64,000 nucleotides of DNA from Rhodobacteraceae bacterium HTCC2150 (GTDB lineage: Bacteria; Pseudomonadota; Alphaproteobacteria; Rhodobacterales; Rhodobacteraceae), in NCBI GenBank assembly GCA_000169395.1, contig AAXZ01000001.1:620001-684000 (forward strand). The letters run 5' to 3'. The translations under genes were made by a program, and so were the position numbers. The notes under the pieces are model-generated. The model ran no database searches. It saw only the letters and a program-made list of their open reading frames with translations, and was not told the DNA's origin. Position 1 is the first letter of the stretch. Every line of letters begins with the position of its first letter. Below are positions 30,043-39,168 of this stretch, piece by piece.

Positions 30043-31059
30043 ATGAAAAAATCTGTAATCTTTAGCGCGCTCACAATCGCTGGCCTATCGGCTAGTGCTG
30101 CTGCGGCAGGCACGCTCGATGATGTTAAAGCACGTGGCAAACTAAACTGTGGAGTTACTACTGGCCTAGTTGGCTTTGCTGCACCTAACGCCGATGGCCG
30201 TTGGGAAGGGTTCGATGTAGCTGTATGTCGCGCTGTTGCTGTTGCGACTCTTGGCGATGAAAATGCTGTAGAGTTCGTTCCAACCACTGGTAAAACACGT
30301 TTCACAGCACTGGCTTCTGGCGAAATTGACATGTTGGCTCGTAACACAACTTGGACGCTAAGCCGCGACGCTGATCTGAAATTCACATTCGTTGGCGTTA
30401 ACTACTATGATGGCCAAGGCTTTATGGCTCCTAAGGACTTGGGTGTTGCATCTGCAAAAGACTTGGACGGCGCAACTGTATGTATCCAAACCGGTACAAC
30501 AACAGAGCTAAACTTGGCTGACTTTTTCCGCTCAAACAACATATCTTATGAGCCAGTGCCAATCGAAACAAATGCAGAAGCACAGCAGCAGTACCTAGCA
30601 GGCGCATGTGATGTATTCACAACTGATGCATCTGGCTTAGCTGCTACTCGCGCAACATTCGAAAACCCGGCCGATCACGTATTGCTTCCAGAAATCGTAT
30701 CAAAAGAGCCTCTGGGCCCGCTTGTACGTCATGGCGATAGCGAATGGGGCGACATCGTGCGTTGGTCCTTGAACGCAATGATCACAGCTGAAGAGCTAGG
30801 TATCACATCAGCAAATGCTGCTGAAATGTCTGCTGGCACAAACAACCCAGAAATCAACCGTTTGTTGGGATCTGAGGGCACTTTGGGCGAAATGTTAGGT
30901 CTATCAGCTGATTGGGCTAAAAACATCATTATGACACAAGGCAACTACGGTGAAGTTTTTGAGAATAACATCGGTGAAAACACAGCTATCGGCCTTAGCC
31001 GTGGTTTGAACTCACAATGGACAGATGGTGGCCTGATTTACTCACCTCCTTTCCGTTAA
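30043..31059 (+). CDS. aapJ: general L-amino-acid ABC transporter, periplasmic binding protein
   Basis: 338 residues from the ATG at 30043 with signal peptide 'MKKSVIFSALTIAGLSASAAAA'. A family-3 solute-binding protein: 'LDDVKARGKLNCGVTTGLVGFAAPNADGRWEGFDVAVCRAVA' style N-lobe (seen across 25-65), 'RFTALASGEIDMLARNTTWT' and 'VCIQTGTTTELNLADFF'. These features match AapJ/BztA proteins that bind a broad range of L-amino acids. A GGAAGAGAAAAA site precedes the start. The gene is followed by an attenuator-like hairpin, consistent with the binding protein being made in excess. Confidence 0.95.
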   Translation: MKKSVIFSALTIAGLSASAAAAGTLDDVKARGKLNCGVTTGLVGFAAPNADGRWEGFDVAVCRAVAVATLGDENAVEFVPTTGKTRFTALASGEIDMLARNTTWTLSRDADLKFTFVGVNYYDGQGFMAPKDLGVASAKDLDGATVCIQTGTTTELNLADFFRSNNISYEPVPIETNAEAQQQYLAGACDVFTTDASGLAATRATFENPADHVLLPEIVSKEPLGPLVRHGDSEWGDIVRWSLNAMITAEELGITSANAAEMSAGTNNPEINRLLGSEGTLGEMLGLSADWAKNIIMTQGNYGEVFENNIGENTAIGLSRGLNSQWTDGGLIYSPPFR

Positions 31060-31068
31060 ACAGTTTGG

Positions 31069-31098
31069 AAAGGGCGCGGTTTATCCCGCGCCCTTTTT
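31069..31098 (+). terminator. partial terminator between aapJ and aapQ
   Basis: Perfect 11-bp stem AAAGGGCGCGG (31069-31079) with CCGCGCCCTTT (31086-31096), then more T residues. Since aapQ, aapM and aapP follow without a clear new promoter, it probably lets only part of the transcription through. Confidence 0.8.
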
Positions 31099-31151
31099 TT
31101 ATTTCACGCAGACAACGATCTGCGAGGCCAAAGGCCAACAGGGGAATTTAC

Positions 31152-32372
31152 ATGACAATAATGACAGAACCTCCAAAGGAGGCGTTTAGGCTGTCAATGC
31201 TTATCAACGATACCCGGTATCGGTCACTCACGTTTCAAGCGATCGCCGCGATTGCTCTTGCTTTGATCATTTTCTATCTCGCCAACAACGTTGCAACGAA
31301 TCTTGCCAAACTAGGATTGAACATCGATTTTTCATTCCTTGGTGCTCAGGCCGGTTATGATATCAACCAAACCTTGATCCCTTATAGCAGCCAGTCAACG
31401 AACCTTAGTGCCGCGTTTGTTGGTATCTTGAACACGCTGCTTGTGGCCTTCCTCGCTTGTATCACAGCGACCATCTTTGGTGTGTTGGCAGGGGTGCTGC
31501 GCCTTTCAAATAACTGGCTCGTCAGAAAGCTGATGTCCTTTTACGTTGAAATTTTTCGGAATATCCCAGTTCTGATTTGGATTTTGATGATCTATGGCGT
31601 GATGACAATTTCATTGTCTGGCCCGAAGGCCTATCTTGGCGCAGAACCATCCAAAGAACTATTTCTTGGCCTATTCGCCTTTACAAACCGTGGTATCTAC
31701 GTGCCTGCACCGATTTGGGGGCCTGGGTCTATGGTGGTTGTGGTTACTTTTATCTTATCAGTAATAGCTGTGATTGCTTATCGCAGATATGCCACTAATT
31801 TACTGTACCGAACCGGCAAGTTATTGCCAACCGGTTTGCCGACAATTGCAATTCTGCTTATTCCCACAATTTTTATGTTTTTTGTAATGGGGCAGCCTAT
31901 TGGTTTGGATCTACCTGATCCACTTGCGAACCGCTTTAACCTTAGGGGTGGGTTGCAGATCGGCGCACCGTTGATTGCGATCTGGTTTGCTTTGTCCATC
32001 TACACCGGCGCATTCATTGCTGAAAACGTTCGCGCAGGCATTCAAGCGGTATCCAAAGGACAGACAGAGGCTGCAGCGGCGCTTGGTCTTCGTTCTGCTC
32101 GCATCATGAGCCTTGTTGTATTGCCCCAGGCATTGCGCGTTATTATTCCACCGCTTATCTCGCAGTACCTTAACATCACCAAGAACTCGTCTCTTGCGAT
32201 TTTGGTGGGGTATGCGGATGTAACGGCGACTTTGGGCGGAATCACGTTGAATCAAACGGGCCGCGCAATTGAATGTATTTTATTGCTAATGTTGTTTTAT
32301 CTGATCATTTCGCTGACAATTTCATCGGTGATCAATGTATATAACAATTCAATTAAATTGAAGGAGCGTTGA
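31152..32372 (+). CDS. aapQ: general L-amino-acid ABC transporter, permease AapQ
   Basis: 406 residues from the ATG at 31152 ('MTIMTEPPKEAFRLSMLIND'), supported by GGGGAA upstream and by family members; the frame is open further back over the aapJ end but not AapQ-like. About eight transmembrane helices. The permease domain includes 'TLLVAFLACITATIFGVLAGVLRLS' and the coupling helix 'GIQAVSKGQTEAAAALGL'. The long insertion between the first and later helices is typical of AapQ/BztB. Works with AapM in the inner membrane. Three bases before aapM. Confidence 0.95.
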   Translation: MTIMTEPPKEAFRLSMLINDTRYRSLTFQAIAAIALALIIFYLANNVATNLAKLGLNIDFSFLGAQAGYDINQTLIPYSSQSTNLSAAFVGILNTLLVAFLACITATIFGVLAGVLRLSNNWLVRKLMSFYVEIFRNIPVLIWILMIYGVMTISLSGPKAYLGAEPSKELFLGLFAFTNRGIYVPAPIWGPGSMVVVVTFILSVIAVIAYRRYATNLLYRTGKLLPTGLPTIAILLIPTIFMFFVMGQPIGLDLPDPLANRFNLRGGLQIGAPLIAIWFALSIYTGAFIAENVRAGIQAVSKGQTEAAAALGLRSARIMSLVVLPQALRVIIPPLISQYLNITKNSSLAILVGYADVTATLGGITLNQTGRAIECILLLMLFYLIISLTISSVINVYNNSIKLKER

Positions 32373-32375
32373 GCA

Positions 32376-33671
32376 ATGGTTGATAGCACTAAATCTGTTG
32401 CGTTTGTGCGCACCGAAGACGCGCCATCTTTGCCGCCGCCGTCGTCTGCAGCTGGGCCGGTTAAATGGCTGCGCGAAAACTTATTCGCTACACCAGCGAA
32501 CGCAATCCTGACGGTATTGTCGTTAATCGCGATTTATCTGCTGCTACGGGATTTTCTGCCTTGGCTTTTAAATGGTGTATGGAACTCAGATAGTCTGGCC
32601 GGCTGTCGCGAAGTTTTGCAGGGCGCCACTGGTGGTTGCTTTGCTGTTCTGACTGAGCGCTGGAACCAGCTGTTGTTTGGGTTCACCTACCCAACAGATT
32701 TATACTGGCGTCCGACGGTTGCATTTGCGTTGTTCTTCTTAGCTGCGGCGCCAGTGCTGTTCTTTGATCTTCCGCGCAAGCTTTTGATCTTCACAGCACT
32801 GTTTCCTTTCATTGCGTACTACTTGATTTGGGGTGGCTCAATCTGGACACCTATACTGTCTCTTGTCGGTATAATCGTCGGTTATATTGTGTATTCCCGA
32901 TTGGTGGTCAGTAGCTTTGCCGCTGGCTTCTTTGGCGCCATTTTGGCTGCTGTGATCGTCTGGATAGTAGGTGGCTCTTTTGTCCCTGATGGATTTGCCG
33001 TAGAAGGTTCAATGCGGTCAGTACCATCGCGGGACCTTGGCGGTTTCATGTTGAACATGATGCTGGGCGTTACGTGTGTTTCACTGTCTGTGCCGATCGG
33101 TATCGCGCTGGCCTTAGGGCGCCAGTCGTCCATGCCATTGATTAAATTTGTGTGTGTAATCTTCATCGAGTTTATTCGCGGTGTTCCATTGATTACTCTG
33201 CTATTTGTGGCCAGTGTGATGTTGGCGTACTTCTTCCCGCCAGAAGCGACCGTTGACTTATTCTTGCGGGTTGTCATCATGATTACCCTATTCTCGGCGG
33301 CGTATATTGCTGAAGTTGTTCGGGGTGGTTTGGCGGCTTTACCAAAAGGCCAGTATGAAGCAGGCGACAGTTTAGGCTTGGATTATCCCCAAGCCATGCG
33401 ACTAATTATTCTTCCACAGGCGCTAAAAATTTCCATTCCAGGGATTGTCAATATTGCGGTTGGTCTGTTCAAGGACACGGTTCTTGTGTCGGTGATTTCA
33501 ATGTTTGATCTGATTGGTATGATTCGCGGGCCGATTCCGGCGTCACCTGATTGGAATGGTGTTTACTGGGAACTGTTTGGTTTTGCGTCTGTTCTATTCT
33601 TCATCTGCTGTTATGGCATTTCACAATACTCACAGTGGTTGGAGCGTCGTCTCGCCACCGATCATCGTTAA
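32376..33671 (+). CDS. aapM: general L-amino-acid ABC transporter, permease AapM
   Basis: 431 residues, multi-span permease partner of AapQ. N-terminal cytosolic part with a Pro-rich 'PSLPPPSSAAGP', then hydrophobic helices; the transport domain contains 'MMLGVTCVSLSVPIGIALALG', 'FIEFIRGVPLITLLF' and the EAA-type coupling loop 'ALPKGQYEAGDSLGLDYPQ'. Fifteen bases before aapP with an AAGGAAAGG site. Confidence 0.95.
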   Translation: MVDSTKSVAFVRTEDAPSLPPPSSAAGPVKWLRENLFATPANAILTVLSLIAIYLLLRDFLPWLLNGVWNSDSLAGCREVLQGATGGCFAVLTERWNQLLFGFTYPTDLYWRPTVAFALFFLAAAPVLFFDLPRKLLIFTALFPFIAYYLIWGGSIWTPILSLVGIIVGYIVYSRLVVSSFAAGFFGAILAAVIVWIVGGSFVPDGFAVEGSMRSVPSRDLGGFMLNMMLGVTCVSLSVPIGIALALGRQSSMPLIKFVCVIFIEFIRGVPLITLLFVASVMLAYFFPPEATVDLFLRVVIMITLFSAAYIAEVVRGGLAALPKGQYEAGDSLGLDYPQAMRLIILPQALKISIPGIVNIAVGLFKDTVLVSVISMFDLIGMIRGPIPASPDWNGVYWELFGFASVLFFICCYGISQYSQWLERRLATDHR

Positions 33672-33686
33672 GGAAAGGGCAAAATT

Positions 33687-34451
33687 ATGGCTCAAACTCA
33701 AATGAAAGTTTCGGACGAAGTTGCGATTTCGATTCAGAATATGAACAAATGGTATGGTACATTCCACGTACTACGCGACATTAACCTGACGGTTAATCGT
33801 GGTGAACGCATTGTCGTGTGCGGCCCGTCTGGTTCAGGTAAGTCGACATTGATCCGCTGTATCAACGCTTTGGAAGAGCACCAGCAAGGTAGTATCGAAG
33901 TTGATGGCACTTTGCTGTCGTCTGACTTGAAAAACATTGACAAGATCCGGTCCGAAGTTGGCATGTGTTTCCAACATTTCAATTTATTCCCGCATCTTAG
34001 CATTCTGGATAATCTGACTTTGGCACCAATCTGGGTTCGTAAAACACCCAAGAAAGAAGCTGAAGAAGTGGCGATGCACTTCCTTGAAAAAGTGAAGATT
34101 CCTGAACAAGCATTAAAGTTCCCTGGTCAATTGTCCGGTGGTCAGCAACAACGTGTGGCGATTGCCCGCTCTTTGTGCATGAAACCACGTATCATGTTGT
34201 TTGACGAACCAACGTCAGCGCTTGATCCAGAAATGATCAAAGAGGTTTTGGATACAATGATCGAACTTGCCGAAGAAGGCATGACAATGATCTGCGTGAC
34301 GCACGAAATGGGTTTTGCCCGCCAAGTTGCTAACCGCGTGATCTTTATGGATCAGGGTCAAATCGTTGAACAAAACGAGCCAGAAGAGTTCTTTAACAAT
34401 CCAAAAAGCGAACGGACAAAGTTGTTCCTATCGCAAATTTTGGGCCACTAA
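33687..34451 (+). CDS. aapP: general L-amino-acid ABC transporter, ATPase AapP
   Basis: 254 residues, the ABC ATPase of the Aap importer. Walker A 'GPSGSGKST' near 52, Q-loop '[12 protein letters not shown]', signature '[15 protein letters not shown]' near 150, Walker B '[14 protein letters not shown]' and H-loop 'VTHEMGF'. Start fixed by family alignment and AAGGAAAGG upstream. Ends the operon. Confidence 0.96.
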   Translation: MAQTQMKVSDEVAISIQNMNKWYGTFHVLRDINLTVNRGERIVVCGPSGSGKSTLIRCINALEEHQQGSIEVDGTLLSSDLKNIDKIRSEVGMCFQHFNLFPHLSILDNLTLAPIWVRKTPKKEAEEVAMHFLEKVKIPEQALKFPGQLSGGQQQRVAIARSLCMKPRIMLFDEPTSALDPEMIKEVLDTMIELAEEGMTMICVTHEMGFARQVANRVIFMDQGQIVEQNEPEEFFNNPKSERTKLFLSQILGH

Positions 34452-34481
34452 GAACCCCTATTTCAATTTCTTGAAAATTAG

Positions 34482-34510
34482 AAAACCCCGCAGAATATGC
34501 GGGGTTTTTT
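34482..34510. terminator. bidirectional terminator after aapP
   Basis: Perfect 11-bp stem AAAACCCCGCA (34482-34492) with TGCGGGGTTTT (34498-34508). Serves aapP and the converging gene at 34539. It marks the switch from + strand to mainly - strand coding in the window. Confidence 0.92.
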
Positions 34511-34538
34511 ACTTTTGAGGATTGTATTTTTGTGTTGA

Positions 34539-35051
34539 TTATTGATTTTTGGGAGACGCAAAGTTTTTGAAATGTACGGATTGTGGCGCAAGTTCTGACC
34601 AATTTTCGCTCGCAAATTCCAATACAGCTACGGCACCCGTTGGAAAATGATCTAACGCATTCACGTAAGTTTCATTTTCAACACTGGCAACTAACGTGCG
34701 CGCCAACGTACTGAGGCCAGGTTCGTGATTGATAATCAAAACGGTATCTATCATATCGTCTTGCCTACGGATTAAGTCCGCCAACTCGCTGGCCCACGCC
34801 AAATAAAGGGAATCCAGTGCATGTGTCGGCAAATCAGTAGGTAACGCCTTGGTTACGATCTTTGCTGTTTGTCCTGTGCGCACTGATGAGGACAAGAGCA
34901 GGGCCTCGGGCCGAGGCGTTTGTTTTGCCAGCCATTCGCCCATCAAATGCGCATCGTTCTTACCGCGTTCGGTCAGACCACGGTTTTCATCAGCCAAATC
35001 TGATCGCCCTGGTTCGGTGTTCGCGTGGCGCATCAAGAATATTGTTTTCAT
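34539..35051 (-). CDS. SixA-like histidine phosphatase
   Basis: 170 residues from the ATG at 35051 ('MKTIFLMRHANTEPGRSD'). The RHG-type motif is 'LMRHAN' at residues 6-11 with the catalytic His; the second His is in 'IINHEPGLS' near residue 107, and 'RGLTERGKNDA' is typical. Short, lacking extra domains, as in the SixA branch of the histidine phosphatase superfamily that removes phosphate from phosphohistidine proteins. Its start overlaps the stop of the upstream ferredoxin-like gene (ATGA), so it is part of the argB unit. Confidence 0.88.
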   Translation of the reverse strand: MKTIFLMRHANTEPGRSDLADENRGLTERGKNDAHLMGEWLAKQTPRPEALLLSSSVRTGQTAKIVTKALPTDLPTHALDSLYLAWASELADLIRRQDDMIDTVLIINHEPGLSTLARTLVASVENETYVNALDHFPTGAVAVLEFASENWSELAPQSVHFKNFASPKNQ

Positions 35052-35722
35052 TTTGTGACCCCTTTTGCAGGATGGAAGTAACCCATGTGAAATGCGGATT
35101 GTTCTTTTGCCCGCCCATATGATTGGCTGATCGGACAAGCTAGGCGCACTTGGCAACCTGCGTCTAGGCACTCTTGTCCCTCTGGTTGGTCCAAATATGC
35201 ATGACAAGCTGGCACATCGTAACCTGCCCCCGTAAGGGCGCCCACAGGGCAGGCCTTAAGACAAGGTTTGTCATCACAGATGTCACAAGGATTGGCCGGC
35301 AAGGGGGGCAATTCTATTCGTTTGTCAAACCCAAGCGCGCCACGAAACGAAACCATTGTTCCGGCCTCATCATGCACTAGCCACATAACGGGGGATGACC
35401 AACAACGGCCAGAAGCAGTCGCCCAAGTGAAAAAGGGATGCGGTGGTGTGGTTCCAAAAGGAAAATATGCCTGAGCGCCGTATTGGTTTGCTGAAACTGT
35501 GATGACACGTTGTGACCAACGGTTCATAGGGTCATTTGACCCGTCACCAAACTCCGGCGTTTCCTTGAAGTTTGTCCAAAAATTGGGCTCCAACGGTCCA
35601 AGCAAAAGCAATGTTTTGCACCCGTCGGGCAGGGGTGTTTCACCATCTTGAATACCACCCAGAACGGCCAAATTGATGTTGGCCATATCCGTACACAATT
35701 CTGAATAGGTATAACTTGCCAT
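35048..35722 (-). CDS. ferredoxin-like 2[4Fe-4S] protein
   Basis: 224 residues from the ATG at 35722, which overlaps the argB stop by one base (TAATG). The C-terminal third has two cysteine clusters, 'CDICDDKPCLKACP' and 'CLDAGCQVRLACP', suited to two [4Fe-4S] centres. The N-terminal part ('LLLLGPLEPNFWTNFKETPE' and 'VSANQYGAQAYFPFGTTPPH') resembles QueG/reductive-dehalogenase-like cobalamin proteins only faintly. Function unknown. Its place next to argB is familiar in Rhodobacteraceae. Confidence 0.8.
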   Translation of the reverse strand: MASYTYSELCTDMANINLAVLGGIQDGETPLPDGCKTLLLLGPLEPNFWTNFKETPEFGDGSNDPMNRWSQRVITVSANQYGAQAYFPFGTTPPHPFFTWATASGRCWSSPVMWLVHDEAGTMVSFRGALGFDKRIELPPLPANPCDICDDKPCLKACPVGALTGAGYDVPACHAYLDQPEGQECLDAGCQVRLACPISQSYGRAKEQSAFHMGYFHPAKGVTK

Positions 35723-36588
35723 TAAGAACGGATCAGCGAACCAGCCCCATGATCGGTGAATAATTCCAACAAACATGCATTTGGTGCTCGTCCATCTAAA
35801 ATTACAACAGCACGAACACCACCATTCAGCGCGGCCAAAGCTGTTTCAGTTTTCGGGATCATTCCACCGGCTATTACGCCTTCTTCAGTGAGCTCGATAA
35901 TCTGCTGTGGAGTCATTTCAGTTAGGACTTCACCATCTGCATTTTTTACGCCTTCAACGTCCGTTAGCAAAAGAAAACGATCCGCCTTTAATGCTGCCGC
36001 GATGGCACCGGCAGCTGTGTCGCCGTTAACATTGAATGTCTCGCCATCACGACCTGCACCAATAGGTGCGATCACTGGGATAATACCGCTTTCATGAAAC
36101 TGCCGAATGACGTCTGATGAAATTTCAGCAGGTTCGCCCACGAAACCCAAAGCTTCGTCAGCAGGATCACAAACCATCAGGTTGGCGTCTTTGCCTGATA
36201 CCCCAACTGCACGACCACCTTGGCCGTTAATTGCTGAAACGATGCGTTTATTAACACGGCCTGATAAGACCATTTCAACAACCTCGATGGTTGCCTCGTC
36301 TGTCACTCGTTTGCCGTTAACGAAACTGGATTCAATATTCAGGCGCGAAAGCATGTCATTGATCATCGGCCCACCGCCATGCACAACAACTGGATTAATA
36401 CCTACTTGTTGCATCAAAACGATGTCACGCGCAAAACTGTCCATTTCCGCAGCGTTGCCCATGGCATTGCCACCAAATTTTATCACTACCGTCGCCCCGT
36501 CATATCGTTGAAGATAAGGCAACGCCTTTGAAAGTGTTGAGGCCGTCGCAATCCAGTCAGTGTTCATCATATCCTGCTTTTTCATCAT
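35722..36588 (-). CDS. argB: acetylglutamate kinase
   Basis: N-acetyl-L-glutamate kinase, second step of arginine synthesis; 288 residues. '[11 protein letters not shown]' holds the phosphate-binding Lys and Gly-rich loop, '[14 protein letters not shown]' follows, and '[20 protein letters not shown]' gives the substrate Arg. '[16 protein letters not shown]' and 'LLLTDVEGV' complete the fold. Two ATG pairs are possible: 36588 (AAGGA site upstream) or about six codons later (AGGA site). No other arg genes are nearby. Confidence 0.95.
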   Translation of the reverse strand: MMKKQDMMNTDWIATASTLSKALPYLQRYDGATVVIKFGGNAMGNAAEMDSFARDIVLMQQVGINPVVVHGGGPMINDMLSRLNIESSFVNGKRVTDEATIEVVEMVLSGRVNKRIVSAINGQGGRAVGVSGKDANLMVCDPADEALGFVGEPAEISSDVIRQFHESGIIPVIAPIGAGRDGETFNVNGDTAAGAIAAALKADRFLLLTDVEGVKNADGEVLTEMTPQQIIELTEEGVIAGGMIPKTETALAALNGGVRAVVILDGRAPNACLLELFTDHGAGSLIRS

Positions 36589-36684
36589 ATAATCCTTGGC
36601 TCGTTTCTATGTGATAATCGGTTGCATGAGCGCTGCCAAGTGATAAGCACAAGAGAACGGCACCTCTTTCAAAAGGAAAGTTGA

Positions 36685-37419
36685 ATGACTGATCGGCAAA
36701 AAACACTTGTTTTGACAGGCGCAAGTCGCGGAATTGGCCACGCGACAGTGAAACGCTTTTCGGCAGAAGGCTGGCGGGTTTTGACATGCTCGCGCAATGC
36801 ATTTGATGATCGGTGCCCTTGGCCGGGAGGTGCAGACAATCATGTGCAAATTGATTTGGCTGATCCCAACAATACCATCGCCGCCATTGAAACCATTCGA
36901 GAAAAACTGGGTGGAAAATTGGATGCATTGGTTAACAATGCTGGCATTTCACCCAAGACCGAAGGTGGTGGGCGTTTGAATACACTTGAAACGGATCTGC
37001 GTACTTGGGGGCAGGTTTTCCACGTGAATTTCTTTGCGTCTGTTGTCTTAGCTCGTGGTTTACGTGCTGAACTTGCCGCCGCAAAGGGCGCAGTTGTCAA
37101 CGTAACCTCGATTGCTGGGTCACGGGTTCATCCATTCGCAGGGGCTGCTTATTCAACATCCAAGGCGGCACTAAAATCGCTAACCCGAGAAATGGCTCAT
37201 GATTTTGGGCCTTTAGGCGTCCGGGTGAATTCCATTGCGCCAGGTGAAGTGGAAACATCAATTCTTTCGCCCGGTACTGACAAAATCGTCGATGGATTGC
37301 CAATGCGACGACTGGGACAACCCGCCGAGGTGGCTGATGTCATTCATTTTCTATGCTCTGATCAGTCATCATATGTCACGGGCACTGAGATTGAGGTAAA
37401 TGGCGGACAACACGTTTAA
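36685..37419 (+). CDS. short-chain dehydrogenase/reductase
   Basis: 244 residues, classical SDR. Cofactor motif 'LTGASRGIGHATV' at 10-22, 'NNAGISPKT' near 88, catalytic 'VNVTSIAGSRVHPFAGAAYSTSKAAL' region with Ser, Tyr-x3-Lys, and C-terminal 'EIEVNGGQHV'. An Arg and Asn after beta-2 ('CSRNAFDD') hint at NADP(H) preference. Substrate unknown. Divergent from argB and overlapping the next gene by one base (TAATG). Confidence 0.9.
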   Translation: MTDRQKTLVLTGASRGIGHATVKRFSAEGWRVLTCSRNAFDDRCPWPGGADNHVQIDLADPNNTIAAIETIREKLGGKLDALVNNAGISPKTEGGGRLNTLETDLRTWGQVFHVNFFASVVLARGLRAELAAAKGAVVNVTSIAGSRVHPFAGAAYSTSKAALKSLTREMAHDFGPLGVRVNSIAPGEVETSILSPGTDKIVDGLPMRRLGQPAEVADVIHFLCSDQSSYVTGTEIEVNGGQHV

Positions 37420-37775
37420 TGACCAACGACGAGTTCAATGAATTTTGCGGTGCCTTAAACGGTACAACTCATGTCGTTCAATGGGGTAATTCTGACGTTT
37501 GGAAAATCGGTGGAAAGTTGTTTGCTGTTGGCGGCTGGAATAGTGGCGAGCCTGCTTATACTTTCAAAGTAACGCCTTTGGTTTTTGAAGTATTGTCCAA
37601 TGAACCAGGCGTTCGACCTGCGCCCTATCTAGCAAGCCGCGGGATGAAATGGCTACAATGGTATGATGAGGGAGCGTTGTCGAAAACTGAATTAAAGCGC
37701 CACATCGAATTTTCGTATCAAATGATTTTTGACGCCTTACCTAAGAAAAAGCAGGCGGAAATTCTAGCGGCTTAA
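37419..37775 (+). CDS. MmcQ/YjbR-family protein
   Basis: 118 residues of the MmcQ/YjbR (CyaY-like fold) family: 'CGALNGTTHVVQWGNSDVWKIGGKLFA' and 'FEVLSNEPGVRPAPYLASRGMKW' and 'LKRHIEFSYQMIFDALPKKKQ' blocks (quoted in part). Often labelled DNA-binding, but the biochemical role is not established. Coupled to the SDR gene and overlaps engB convergently by four bases. Confidence 0.88.
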   Translation: MTNDEFNEFCGALNGTTHVVQWGNSDVWKIGGKLFAVGGWNSGEPAYTFKVTPLVFEVLSNEPGVRPAPYLASRGMKWLQWYDEGALSKTELKRHIEFSYQMIFDALPKKKQAEILAA

Positions 37776-38422
37776 ATCAACGTGTTCACTATGCTGCGCA
37801 AATTTTCAATGCCTTCGCCTTTTTCAGACGATGTTACCAAAATTTCGGGATATGCCGCTGGGTGCTTGGCCAATGCCGCGCGGGTTTGCGCTAATATTTT
37901 TTCACGATCCGCTTCTTTTACCTTATCCGCCTTGGTCAAAATGACCTGAAACGTCACAGCGGATGAATTCAAAAGCTGCATGATCTCGTCGTCCACGTCT
38001 TTCACACCATGGCGAAAATCGATCAACACAAATGCACGGCGCAGGTTTTGGCGACCGGACAGATAGGCCTTTAGTAAAGCTTGCCATTTTTTGACGGTGG
38101 GCAAAGGCGCCTTAGCAAAACCATATCCCGGCAAATCCACCAAATAGTGACTTTCGGCTACCGTGAAAAAGTTAATCTCTTGCGTGCGCCCAGGAGTGTT
38201 AGACGTACGAGCCAACGCTTTGCGGCCAGTAAGGGCATTAATCAGCGTTGACTTGCCAACGTTTGAGCGACCAGCAAAGCAGACCTCTAAGCGATCAGCC
38301 GGCGGCATGCCGTCCATGGCCACTACGCCCTTTAAAAACTCGGTCCCTGCGGCGAAAAGCAAACGGCCGGCTTCGGTGGCTGCTGCATCAGGTTCTCCTG
38401 CGATGGGGAACTTAGGTGTCAT
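37772..38422 (-). CDS. engB: ribosome biogenesis GTPase EngB (YsxC)
   Basis: 216 residues, essential small GTPase that acts late in 50S assembly. G1 'GRSNVGKSTL' near 49, G2 'RTSNTPGRTQEINFF', G3 'DLPGYGFAKAP', G4 'LTKADKV', G5 'TSSEKGEG'. Overlaps the MOSC gene start/stop by four bases (ATGA), forming a yidC-MOSC-engB unit. Confidence 0.96.
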   Translation of the reverse strand: MTPKFPIAGEPDAAATEAGRLLFAAGTEFLKGVVAMDGMPPADRLEVCFAGRSNVGKSTLINALTGRKALARTSNTPGRTQEINFFTVAESHYLVDLPGYGFAKAPLPTVKKWQALLKAYLSGRQNLRRAFVLIDFRHGVKDVDDEIMQLLNSSAVTFQVILTKADKVKEADREKILAQTRAALAKHPAAYPEILVTSSEKGEGIENLRSIVNTLI

Positions 38423-39168
38423 GATAAAACCGTTACAGTGTCGTTAGCGCGAATAACGCCTGATTTCGTTACTTCGGCATAAATGCCAAAATCTTTGTGC
38501 CCGAACCCGTCTTGCAATGCGCTAAGTGTATCCGCATCCCGCTGACCCGTTTCAGGATTTGCTGTAGTTGCCAAACAACGGGTTACGGGTTCACGGACCA
38601 TTAATTCAGCAGTCCCGATTGTGATTTTTTTGCCGATCCAGTCGAATTCTTCCCATGGCTTCATACCGTCTAACCAAAAGTTTCCGCGCCAGCGTCGGAT
38701 ATCCAACTTTTGACCCAAACGCTCTTCTACCACTTGGTTCGTCGCTAAATTCATCAGACTAACCGAAGGAAACGGTGTGTCAGTCATGCCGCGATTTGCG
38801 ACACGTACAATCCGAGAAGATTGGGCACGATCCGACGGCGTCAGATCGCTGGACCATTCCAGAAACGGTTGCACATCTTGATCTGGGCGAAATATTAACG
38901 GTTCCTTATCAGGATGCATCAAAGTTACCGTTTCTGTCGCTTCATCCAAAGCAGCGTCAATCGCCATCAATTGGGGCGATTTAGCCCCACGCGAAAAGTT
39001 GGCGCAGACTGCCCATTCGGACCCATCTGTTTTTGCCGCCTCATGGGCAACAGCCCAAGTCCGATCCCATGGCATTGTTTGACCAGCGTTCATTGACACC
39101 TCTGTCAATGTTTCACGCCCGTGAGACTTGATAGGATGACGCCAGATATGTGCGACAGTGATTGTCAT
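38419..39168 (-). CDS. MOSC-domain protein
   Basis: 249 residues. N-terminal MOSC_N-like barrel ('VAHIWRHPIKSHGRETLTEV'), then the MOSC domain with 'RRWRGNFWLDGMKPWEEFDWIG' and the 'VTRCLATTANPETGQRD' segment that carries the conserved cysteine. MOSC proteins bind molybdenum cofactor or handle sulfur; the same architecture occurs in YcbX and mARC, which reduce N-hydroxylated compounds. Coupled to yidC and engB by ATGA overlaps on both sides. Confidence 0.88.
   Translation of the reverse strand: MTITVAHIWRHPIKSHGRETLTEVSMNAGQTMPWDRTWAVAHEAAKTDGSEWAVCANFSRGAKSPQLMAIDAALDEATETVTLMHPDKEPLIFRPDQDVQPFLEWSSDLTPSDRAQSSRIVRVANRGMTDTPFPSVSLMNLATNQVVEERLGQKLDIRRWRGNFWLDGMKPWEEFDWIGKKITIGTAELMVREPVTRCLATTANPETGQRDADTLSALQDGFGHKDFGIYAEVTKSGVIRANDTVTVLS

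Noticed and set aside
36557-37100. Open frames antisense to the SDR gene and argB start
   Set aside because: They are shadows of the SDR coding sequence; the + strand frame has clear family motifs.
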